Below, one piece after another: positions 1 through 5,573 of a DNA stretch of 8,776 nucleotides. Source of the stretch: an uncultured Actinomycetes bacterium. Its GTDB lineage: Bacteria > Actinomycetota > Acidimicrobiia > Acidimicrobiales > Acidimicrobilacustridaceae. The stretch spans positions 1 through 8,776 of the forward strand of contig CAMFLJ010000145.1 in assembly GCA_945957335.1 (NCBI GenBank), written 5' to 3'. A program made the position numbers and the translations under genes. The notes below the pieces were generated by a model. That model made no database searches. It saw only the letters and a program-made list of their open reading frames with translations, and was not told where the DNA came from. Each line of letters opens with the position of its first letter. Within the stretch, counting starts at the first letter, position 1.

Positions 1-313
1 CGAGCATCCGCACCGCGTCCCCCACGCTGATGCCACACACCTTCGCCATCCAATGAGCCGCGCTCCGGTGCCCGCCACGCGACCACAACGACGACTCGGC
101 CACCCGACCCGCCGCCAACGCCTTCCCCGCGTCCGCCATGCGCGACAGCTGGTCGCACACCGCCACCACCTCGGCCGCGTCACGCGCCGGCAACTGCCCC
201 GGATCGAGATCAGCCAACAACGAACGCAGCTGAGCGACGAGCGCGGCCAACGGCCGCACCGCCACCCCCACCTTCAGCTCGCCGCTGCTCTCGCGACCCC
301 CGCTCGAAGCCAT
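1..313 (-). CDS. DUF222 domain protein (13E12 family, probably HNH endonuclease), N-terminal part only
   Basis: The frame starts at ATG 313 and leaves the window at position 1, so 104 codons are visible and the C-terminus is missing. The sequence is a typical DUF222 N-terminus: a helical stretch (about residues 15-65), then ALAAGRVAESS and GGHRSAAHWMAK (about 66-91), the conserved core that usually reads 'G(H/W)RSAAxWLA'. Family members normally continue for 300-500 residues and often end in an HNH nuclease domain; whether this one does cannot be seen. They are multicopy in actinobacteria, including the REP13E12 elements of mycobacteria. The codon choice (CGT, TTG, GGT, GCT, GAT) differs from the C-ending preference of its neighbours, consistent with a mobile family. 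A TAGGGT -10 element lies six bases before the ATG, so the mRNA may be leaderless. Family assignment is good; nuclease activity is inference. Confidence 0.82.
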   Translation of the reverse strand, partial: MASSGGRESSGELKVGVAVRPLAALVAQLRSLLADLDPGQLPARDAAEVVAVCDQLSRMADAGKALAAGRVAESSLWSRGGHRSAAHWMAKVCGISVGDAVRML

Positions 314-319
314 GTCTGG

Positions 320-325
320 ACCCTA
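320..325 (-). promoter_or_regulatory. Putative -10 element of the DUF222 gene, leaderless start
   Basis: On the minus strand TAGGGT is followed by exactly six bases and then the ATG at 313. TANNNT is the actinobacterial -10 pattern and transcription normally begins about 6-7 bases after it, so the message would begin at or next to the start codon. No good Shine-Dalgarno sequence is present in the gap. No clear TTGACA-like -35 is visible. Confidence 0.5.
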
Positions 326-327
326 CG

Positions 328-349
328 CAGGGGGTGTGACAGCCCCCTG
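328..349. repeat. Inverted repeat, candidate operator upstream of the DUF222 gene
   Basis: CAGGGGG (328-334) and CCCCCTG (343-349) are perfect inverted arms. The 8-base spacer contains a further TGT-G-ACA dyad, so the symmetry runs through almost all of the 22 bp. It begins two bases upstream of the putative -10 element and covers the -35 region, where a repressor or activator would bind. It could also form a hairpin in transcripts reading through from the gene at 415-768. No known operator is recognised. Confidence 0.45.
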
Positions 350-388
350 AACAGGGGAAATGTGCGACAGGGGCCGGTGCGGCGTGCG

Positions 389-402
389 CCGACAGCTGTC
401 GG
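389..402. repeat. 14-bp perfect palindrome downstream of the 415-768 gene; possible terminator
   Basis: CCGACAGCTGTCGG is a perfect palindrome starting 12 bases beyond the stop codon of the minus-strand gene, next to a second small dyad (GGTCG-A-CGACC, 402-412). As RNA it could form a 5-bp stem with an AGCT loop. No U-rich tail follows, so intrinsic termination is uncertain. A protein-binding site for the DUF222 promoter region is an equally fair reading. Confidence 0.3.
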
Positions 403-414
403 GTCGACGACCGA

Positions 415-768
415 TCAGGCCTCGCGCACCGGCAGGTCGGTGGTGCCGAACTTGGCCTCGAGGGCGGACTTCACGTGGTCGATGGCGGCCTGGCGGTGCT
501 CGAGGTCGGTCTTGTAGTGCCGGTTGCTGTCGGCGAGCAGCACGTCGAGGTCGGCGAGGGCGGCATCGGTGTCCTCGGGGTAGCAGGTGAGGCTGAGCCC
601 GTCGGGCGACGCATCGATCGACTCACGGCCGGAGCGGCTCATGATGTCCTTGGCGGCGCGCAGCCACATGGCGTCGGGCGGCGTGGCCCACGTGAAGTCG
701 ACGGTGAAGCGCCCGTCGGGGTGGGTGGTGAGGCCGGTGGGCGTGCCGAGGACGGGCGTGTCTGCCAT
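415..768 (-). CDS. Conserved-looking hypothetical protein, 117 aa
   Basis: I do not recognise this family. The protein is small, soluble and acidic, with no signal peptide, membrane segment or cysteine motif (a single Cys). Residues about 1-30 look beta-rich (GLTTHPDGRFTVDFTW). Two charged helical stretches follow: about 36-50 around WLRAAKDIMSRSG, and 68-110, which contains DAALADLDVLLADSNRHY and DHVKSALEAKFG. Coding is supported by strong GC-ending codon use and by the start context: TAGGGT lies six bases before ATG 768, the same geometry as at the DUF222 gene, which suggests its own leaderless promoter. It lies 93 bases beyond the methyltransferase stop, so it may be an independent unit rather than the operon's last gene. 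A role in the lipid locus cannot be claimed. Confidence 0.7.
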   Translation of the reverse strand: MADTPVLGTPTGLTTHPDGRFTVDFTWATPPDAMWLRAAKDIMSRSGRESIDASPDGLSLTCYPEDTDAALADLDVLLADSNRHYKTDLEHRQAAIDHVKSALEAKFGTTDLPVREA

Positions 769-774
769 CGGGCC

Positions 775-780
775 ACCCTA
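775..780 (-). promoter_or_regulatory. Putative -10 element of the 415-768 gene, leaderless start
   Basis: TAGGGT on the minus strand is followed by six bases (GGCCCG) and then ATG 768. The hexamer, the CG before it and the spacing are the same as upstream of the DUF222 gene. The six-base gap holds no Shine-Dalgarno match, which favours translation of a leaderless message. Confidence 0.5.
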
Positions 781-810
781 CGGCGGAGACGGCGCCGCGG
801 TGCGGGGCGT

Positions 811-838
811 GGCAGCTGGTGAGCGATCGGGAGCTGCC
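811..838. terminator. Inverted repeat after the lipid operon, weak terminator candidate
   Basis: GGCAGCT (811-817) and AGCTGCC (832-838) are perfect 7-base arms around a 14-base loop, starting 23 bases beyond the methyltransferase stop on the minus strand. A stem here would suit the end of the lipid operon, but the loop is long and no U-tract follows. It is offered only as the best terminator candidate between 769 and 861. Confidence 0.3.
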
Positions 839-861
839 TCGTGACGCCCGAGGCCCTCGCG

Positions 862-2160
862 TCAGCGGGTGGGCTGGAGGCCTCGGTCGGCCACCCGGCT
901 GGTGGCGACGGTGCCGAGCGCGGTGTGGGGCCGCCACGCCGGGCGGGCCATGGCCATCTGCACGACGCTGATCGAGCGCTCGTCGAAGGCGGCCTCGCAG
1001 TAGCAGAGGTAGAAGTCCCACATCCGCACGAAGCGCTCGTCGAGGCCCATGGCGTCGAGTGCGGCCTCGTCCTCGTGGAGGTTGGCCCGCCAGCGCCGCA
1101 AGGTCTCGCCGTAGTGGAGGCCGTAGTCGTCGACGGCGGTGACGGTCATGTCGGTGACCCGGGCGAGCGAGCGCACGATGGCCTCGGTCGAGGGCAGGCA
1201 GCCACCGGGGAAGATGTAGGTCTTGATGAAGTCCTGGGTGTTCTTGGCCCGCTCGTAGCGCTGGGGCTCGATGACGATGGCCTGGATGGCCATGAGCCCG
1301 TCGGGGCGCAGCAGGCGGCGGCAATGACCGAAGAAGGTGTCGTGCTCGCGCCAGTCGACGGCCTCGATCATCTCGATGCTGGCGAGCTTGTCGTAGGTGC
1401 CCTTCAGGTCGCGGTAGTCGTCGTGCAGCACCGTGACCTGGCCGGCCAGTCCCTCGCGTGCCACGCGCTCGGTGGCGTAGGCGTGCTGCTCGGCGGAGAT
1501 GGTGGTCGTGGTGACGCGGGCGCCGTAGTGGCGGGCCGCGTGCACGGCGAAGCCGCCCCAGCCGGTGCCGATCTCGACGACGCGCTCGCCGGCGCGCAGG
1601 TCGAGCATGCGGCAGAGCCGGTCGAGCTTCTCGACGGAGGCCTGCTCGAGCGGCGCATCCCAGGTGGGGAACACGGCGGCCGAGTACATCATCGTGGGGT
1701 CGAGGAAGTGCTCGAAGAAGTCGTTGCCGAGGTCGTAGTGGGCCCGGATGTTGGTGCGGTCGCGGTCCTTGTCCTGGCGGCGGAGGCGGCGGGCGGCGTC
1801 GGTGGCGGGGCTGAGGGCCCGCTGGACGGTGGAGCGGTGGCCGTCGGTGCGGCGGGTGGCGCGGCTGAGGATGCGCAGCACCGCGGTGAGGTCGGGGGTG
1901 TCCCACATTCCCTCGAAGTAGGCGCGGCCCAGGCCGGCGCTGCCACCGGTGGCCACGAGGCGCCACGCCCGCTGGTCGCGCACGACCATCGTGCCGGTGA
2001 GGGCGGGGCGGCCGAGCTCGTCGGGGGCGTCGTCGCCGAAGCGGTGGGTGGCGTCGGGCTCGACGATGTCGAGGCGGTCGACCACGTAGCGGCGGGCCAG
2101 GCCGAGGACCAGCGATCGGGCGACCCGGTCGAGGACCTCGTCGGTGCTGAGGACGTTCAT
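862..2160 (-). CDS. Cyclopropane-fatty-acyl-phospholipid synthase family SAM methyltransferase
   Basis: This 432-aa protein belongs to the CFA synthase family (COG2230). These enzymes move a methylene or methyl group from S-adenosylmethionine onto the double bond of acyl chains in membrane phospholipids. An N-terminal family region (1-135) is followed by HYDLGNDFFEHFLDPTMMYS (141-160), the SAM-binding loop EIGTGWGG (197-204), the Glu of EMIEAV (E266), FIKTYIFPGGCLPS (311-324) and HYGETL (349-354). Relative to E. coli Cfa as I recall it, the MQYSC cysteine is Ala161 and the HTIG histidine is Gln293. Gln is also what I recall at that site in plant cyclopropane synthases. The product may be a cyclopropane or a methyl-branched or methyl-alkene chain; sequence alone does not decide. 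The start ATG 2160 overlaps the DUF1365 stop as ATGA, implying coupled translation. Family assignment is firm. Confidence 0.93.
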   Translation of the reverse strand: MNVLSTDEVLDRVARSLVLGLARRYVVDRLDIVEPDATHRFGDDAPDELGRPALTGTMVVRDQRAWRLVATGGSAGLGRAYFEGMWDTPDLTAVLRILSRATRRTDGHRSTVQRALSPATDAARRLRRQDKDRDRTNIRAHYDLGNDFFEHFLDPTMMYSAAVFPTWDAPLEQASVEKLDRLCRMLDLRAGERVVEIGTGWGGFAVHAARHYGARVTTTTISAEQHAYATERVAREGLAGQVTVLHDDYRDLKGTYDKLASIEMIEAVDWREHDTFFGHCRRLLRPDGLMAIQAIVIEPQRYERAKNTQDFIKTYIFPGGCLPSTEAIVRSLARVTDMTVTAVDDYGLHYGETLRRWRANLHEDEAALDAMGLDERFVRMWDFYLCYCEAAFDERSISVVQMAMARPAWRPHTALGTVATSRVADRGLQPTR

Positions 2161-3074
2161 CGGCGAACCACCTTCCCAGTGGGGCCGGTGCCGATGACGG
2201 GTCGGGAGGCGCCGGCGCGGTCGGGGTGCGCGAAGAACGGTACGCGCTTGAGCGCGAGCACGACGGCGTGAGCGTGGATGCCGGCCCACACGCGGTGGGT
2301 GGGGAAGGGGTGGCGCACCAGCCGGGCCAGCACCGAGCGTCGGGTGAGCGGCTCGGTGCGCACGGTCATGTCGGCGTCGAAGACGCGCTCGGTGCTGCCG
2401 TCGGGCCGCACCTCGAAGGTCTCGAGGCGCAGCCAGGTGCGCTCGCCCGGCGGGGTGCAGGTGAGGCGGTAGGTCTGGGCCATCGGCATGAACGGGGACA
2501 CGTGCATGGCCTTGGCCATCTCCGCGTGCACCCGGCCCCGCTCGTCGACCGTGCCGACGGCGACGGGGCCGGGCATGCCCTCGGGGTCGGCGCCGGGCCG
2601 CACGTCGACGACGTAGCAGTGGCGCTCCTTCCACGGCGTGTTGGTGACCTCGAGCACGACCACCTCGACGACCGGGCCGTCTCCGGCACCCCCGGCACTG
2701 CCGGTCGCGTCGTCCGTGGGCGGCGCGAGGCACCAGTGCACGGTGATGGGGTTGAACACGTAGCCGAAGGTGCGGACCTGGGTGAGCGTGCGCACCGGGC
2801 CGAGCGGGCGATGGCCGGTGCGGGCCTCGACGAGGTCGCGCACCGCCTCGCCCAGCGACGTGGAGCGGTCGGCATCGAGGTGGTCGGCGCGGTGGTAGCG
2901 CATCGGCCACAGCGCCCCGGTGCCCAACGGTCCGCCGGGCCGGTCGGGGCCGTCGGGCAGACCGAGCTCGTCGTCGTCGAGCAGCACCATGGTGAGCCCG
3001 GCGCGCACGTCGTGCGGCTTCGGGCCGTGGCGGCGGTGCCGCGTGCGGCCGGTGGCGAGGGCGCTGCCCGTCAC
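2157..3074 (-). CDS. DUF1365 (COG3496) family protein
   Basis: This 305-aa DUF1365 protein shows the family hallmarks in order: SALATGRTRHRRHGPKPH near the N-terminus (4-21), DDDELG (33-38), RTFGYVFNPITVHWC (101-115), EVTNTPWKERHCY (142-154) and KAMHVSPFMPM (188-198). The biochemical role of DUF1365 is not established to my knowledge. It is almost always found between a COG2907 FAD protein and a CFA-type methyltransferase, and that order is preserved here, so a part in acyl-chain modification is a sound contextual inference. The start is GTG 3074, overlapping the upstream stop as GTGA. No later start would keep the conserved N-terminus. It carries a low-complexity glycine/proline insertion (about 40-54) and a glycine-rich loop (about 121-134). 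No signal peptide is seen; residues 261-275 are hydrophobic but interrupted. Confidence 0.92.
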   Translation of the reverse strand: MTGSALATGRTRHRRHGPKPHDVRAGLTMVLLDDDELGLPDGPDRPGGPLGTGALWPMRYHRADHLDADRSTSLGEAVRDLVEARTGHRPLGPVRTLTQVRTFGYVFNPITVHWCLAPPTDDATGSAGGAGDGPVVEVVVLEVTNTPWKERHCYVVDVRPGADPEGMPGPVAVGTVDERGRVHAEMAKAMHVSPFMPMAQTYRLTCTPPGERTWLRLETFEVRPDGSTERVFDADMTVRTEPLTRRSVLARLVRHPFPTHRVWAGIHAHAVVLALKRVPFFAHPDRAGASRPVIGTGPTGKVVRR

Positions 3075-4354
3075 AGCTCCACGCCGAAGTGGCGGCACAC
3101 GTCGAGGGCGGAGACGACGCCGTCCTCGTGGAAGCCGTAGCCCCAGTAGGCGCCGGCGAAGAACGTGCCGCGGTCGCCCTGGATCTCGTGACGCCGGCGC
3201 TGGGCGGCCATGGCCGGGCCGTCGAACACAGGGTGGTCGTACTCGAACTCGGCGAGGACGGTGCTGCGGTCGATCTCGCCGTCTCGGTTGAGGGTGACGA
3301 GGAAGTCGTGGCCGGACTCGATGCTCTGGAGGTTGTTCATCCAGTAGGTGAGCGTGGCCTCGCGGCCCGAGCCGGTGCCGAGGTGGTAGTTCCAGCTGGC
3401 CCGGGCCCGGCGCTCGCGGGGGAGGAGGCGGGAGTCGGTGTGAAGCGTGGCGATGTTGGGCTGGTAGCGGATGGCGCCGAGGATCTCGCGCTCGGCGGTG
3501 CCGGGATCGCCCAGCAGCTCCAGGCTCTGGTCGGAGTGACCGGCCAGGATCACCGCGTCGAAGGTCTCGGGGCCGTGGGCGGCGGTGACGAGCTCGACCG
3601 CGGTGCCGATGGGGCGGTCGGCGTCGACGGTGCGCACGACCTTGGTGACCGGCGTGTTGATCCGCACCGGCTTGGAGAGCCGCGCCGTGAGGGCCCGCAC
3701 GTACTGCTGCGAGCCGCCGGTGACGGTGCGCCACTGCGAGATGCCACGCAGCTCGAGCAGGCCGTGGTTGTCCATGAACCGGCAGTAGGCGGCGGCGGGG
3801 AACTCGAGGAAGGTCTCGGGGTCGGCCGACCAGATCGAGGCGCCGAGGGGGATCAGGAAGTCGTCGCGGAACGCCTTCGAGTAGCGGCCGTCCTCGACGA
3901 AGCGGGCGAGGGACACGGCGTCGTCGCCACCCTCGGCCACGAGGCGACGGGCCTGGCGGTTGAAGCGCAGGATGTCGACGAGCATCCGGTTGAACGACGG
4001 CTTCAGCAGGTTGGTGCGCTGGGCGTAGAGGGTGTTGAGGTTGGTGCCCCGGTACTCCATGCCGGTGCGCTCGTTGCTCACCGAGAAGCTCATCTCGCTG
4101 GGCTGGCTGGCCACGCCGAGGCGGGCGAGGAGCTTCACGAAGTTCGGGTAGTTCTTGTCGTTGAAGACGATGAACCCGGTGTCGACGGCGTGGTGCTCGG
4201 GGTGGCCGTCGGGGCCGGGCACCTCCACGTCGACGGTGTTGGTGTGGCCACCGACCCAGGACCCGGCTTCGAACACGGTGACGTCGTGGAGGGGATCGAG
4301 CAGGTGGGCGCAGACGAGCCCGGAGATCCCTGTTCCGACGATGGCGATCCGCAT
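3071..4354 (-). CDS. FAD/NAD(P)-binding oxidoreductase, amine-oxidase-like (COG2907)
   Basis: This 427-aa protein opens with a dinucleotide-binding fold: GTGISG (7-12), the acidic residue closing strand 2 (E29) and the GGH of the flavin motif (35-37). VDTGFIVFN and the C-terminal AGAYWGYGFHEDGV are typical of COG2907 flavoproteins, which pair with DUF1365 and CFA-type enzymes. Plant cyclopropane fatty acid synthases carry a related FAD-oxidase domain fused N-terminally to the methyltransferase, supporting joint action on the same lipid. The reaction, perhaps an oxidation, reduction or desaturation of the acyl chain, is not settled. ATG 4354 has AGGAGG four bases upstream. The gene opens the coupled trio, and its stop overlaps the DUF1365 start. 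A 128-base gap with an AT-rich island precedes it, so it may have its own promoter as well as read-through from the SDR gene. Confidence 0.92.
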   Translation of the reverse strand: MRIAIVGTGISGLVCAHLLDPLHDVTVFEAGSWVGGHTNTVDVEVPGPDGHPEHHAVDTGFIVFNDKNYPNFVKLLARLGVASQPSEMSFSVSNERTGMEYRGTNLNTLYAQRTNLLKPSFNRMLVDILRFNRQARRLVAEGGDDAVSLARFVEDGRYSKAFRDDFLIPLGASIWSADPETFLEFPAAAYCRFMDNHGLLELRGISQWRTVTGGSQQYVRALTARLSKPVRINTPVTKVVRTVDADRPIGTAVELVTAAHGPETFDAVILAGHSDQSLELLGDPGTAEREILGAIRYQPNIATLHTDSRLLPRERRARASWNYHLGTGSGREATLTYWMNNLQSIESGHDFLVTLNRDGEIDRSTVLAEFEYDHPVFDGPAMAAQRRRHEIQGDRGTFFAGAYWGYGFHEDGVVSALDVCRHFGVEL

Positions 4355-4411
4355 CCAGCCTCCTGGTGACGTGCCGACGGGATCGCCGGACGGTTCGTGG
4401 TGCCCTCTCCC

Positions 4412-4437
4412 GAACGATGTTTAGTGCATATTCATTC
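4412..4437 (-). promoter_or_regulatory. AT-rich island upstream of the FAD-DUF1365-methyltransferase trio, candidate promoter/operator
   Basis: Within the 128-base gap 4355-4482 this stretch is clearly AT-rich while everything around it is GC-rich. It contains an imperfect dyad of the form ATG-N2-TA-N5-TA-N2-CAT (4417-4435). It lies about 60 bases before the FAD start, a sensible place for a regulated promoter. No convincing -35/-10 pair is seen, so sigma class and exact start are unknown. The rest of the gap shows only the Shine-Dalgarno AGGAGG (4359-4364). Confidence 0.45.
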
Positions 4438-4482
4438 CGGAAGGGCCTGCACCCGCACTCCGGTGCCGCTGCGCCGCCCGGA

Positions 4483-5520
4483 TCACGCCAGGCCGGTGCG
4501 CTGCCGGCACCAGGCCCACAGGCGCTCGCGCTCGCCGGCCGGAGGGTGGGTCCACGGCACCTTGTGCTCGGTGCGGCGCCGCCGATCGAGCCAGAAGCCG
4601 CCGCTGGCGCCGAGCCGGTGCACGTCGACGCCGACCATCCACACCAGGGTGTCGGCGCCCTCCTCGGGCGTGCGCAGGATCGGGCCGGTGAGGCGGTGGA
4701 ACCCGGGCAGCCCCTCGACCACGCCAGGGGTGTCGGCCCACCCGGGATGCAGGCAGTGGAACGCCACCCCCTCGGGCCCGTGGCGCCGCCACTCGTGGCC
4801 CAGCTCGACCTGGGCCCGCTTGGCCCGGGCGTAGGCGATCGTGCCGTTGTAGCCGTCGGGCCCCATCTCGAGGTCGTCGACCGACAGCCGCTCGGCGTAC
4901 ATGCCGCCCGACGACATGGTGAGCACGCGGGCGCCCTTTCCGGCCGCCTCCAGGCGGGGGAGGAGCAGCGTCGTGAGCAGGAAGGGCCCGAGCACGTGGG
5001 CGGCCACCGTGGTCTCGATGCCCTGCGGTGAGGTGGTGCGGGAGCGGCTCAGGGCGCCGGCGTTGTGCACCAGGACGTCGACCTTCGGGTGGGCGGCGGC
5101 GATCTCCTCGGCCAGCGCCCGAACGGCGTCGAGGTCGGAGAGGTCGGCGATGCTCGTGACCACCGAGCCGCCGGCCCGCTGAGCGTCGGCCTGCAGCACC
5201 TCCGCCCAGGCGGCCACCTTCTCGGGGTTGCGGCCGACGAGGTGGAGGGTGGCGCCGGTGCCGGCGAGCTGCTTGGCGGCGGCCAGGCCGAGGCCCGACG
5301 TGAAGCCGGTGAGCACCACGACCTTGCCGTCGAGGCGCGGCGCCGGCTCGTCGTCCCAGCGGAACAGGTGGCGACGAAGGGCGGGGCCGAGGCGGCTCCA
5401 GCTCGGCGCCACGGCCAGCTCCATGAAGCGGTCGATGGTGGGCGCCAGCGGCAGCGGGCCGCCCTCCTCGTCGGGGGCGCTCGTCGGACCCGGTGTGGCC
5501 GGGGTGGTGGGCGTCGTCAT
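4483..5520 (-). CDS. Short-chain dehydrogenase/reductase, DHRS12-like
   Basis: This 345-aa classical SDR shows TGFTSGLG (71-78) for cofactor binding, HNAGA (152-156), the catalytic serine of MSSGGM (S203 or S204) and YARAK (230-234). The block around LHPGWADTPGV (257-267) followed by LPGFHR resembles vertebrate DHRS12 and its bacterial relatives more than fatty-acid-synthesis SDRs. An extra 60 residues precede the fold: a low-complexity Thr/Pro start, then a helical segment (about 28-54) that may touch membrane. The substrate is unknown; an NAD(P)-dependent carbonyl or alcohol step on a lipid is a contextual guess. ATG 5520 has GGAGG seven bases upstream, which sets this start over the much longer open frame. 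It lies 53 bases after the sensor gene and on the same strand, so co-transcription is likely. Confidence 0.9.
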   Translation of the reverse strand: MTTPTTPATPGPTSAPDEEGGPLPLAPTIDRFMELAVAPSWSRLGPALRRHLFRWDDEPAPRLDGKVVVLTGFTSGLGLAAAKQLAGTGATLHLVGRNPEKVAAWAEVLQADAQRAGGSVVTSIADLSDLDAVRALAEEIAAAHPKVDVLVHNAGALSRSRTTSPQGIETTVAAHVLGPFLLTTLLLPRLEAAGKGARVLTMSSGGMYAERLSVDDLEMGPDGYNGTIAYARAKRAQVELGHEWRRHGPEGVAFHCLHPGWADTPGVVEGLPGFHRLTGPILRTPEEGADTLVWMVGVDVHRLGASGGFWLDRRRRTEHKVPWTHPPAGERERLWAWCRQRTGLA

Positions 5521-5527
5521 GTCGGAT

Positions 5528-5537
5528 CCTCCGGAGG
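5528..5537. repeat. Palindrome containing the SDR gene's Shine-Dalgarno site
   Basis: CCTCCGGAGG is a perfect 10-bp palindrome whose minus-strand 3' half is the GGAGG Shine-Dalgarno of the SDR gene, seven bases before ATG 5520. Its tight centre would allow only a very short stem. It matters mainly because the sensor gene's ribosome-binding site uses the same CCTCCGG/CCGGAGG arms. Confidence 0.4.
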
Positions 5538-5540
5538 GGT

Positions 5541-5554
5541 GGAAGGTCCCTTCC
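5541..5554. repeat. Inverted repeat between sensor and SDR genes
   Basis: GGAAGG-TC-CCTTCC is a perfect 6-bp dyad in the 53-base gap between the sensor stop and the SDR start, next to a CCCC/GGGG run. It could be a small mRNA hairpin tuning expression between the two genes, or a binding site. No U-tract follows, so a terminator is unlikely. Confidence 0.3.
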
Positions 5555-5573
5555 CCAGGGGGACGCCGGTCGG

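Noticed and set aside
841..2271. Long open frame on the plus strand (476 codons)
   Set aside because: It is antisense to the methyltransferase, with repetitive Val/Gly/Ala/Asp composition typical of the reverse frame of GC-rich genes, and no domain motif. The minus strand carries a clear CFA family protein.
3089..4369. Long open frame on the plus strand (426 codons)
   Set aside because: It is the complement of the FAD oxidoreductase, with shadow-like composition. The opposite strand has the flavin motifs and a Shine-Dalgarno site.
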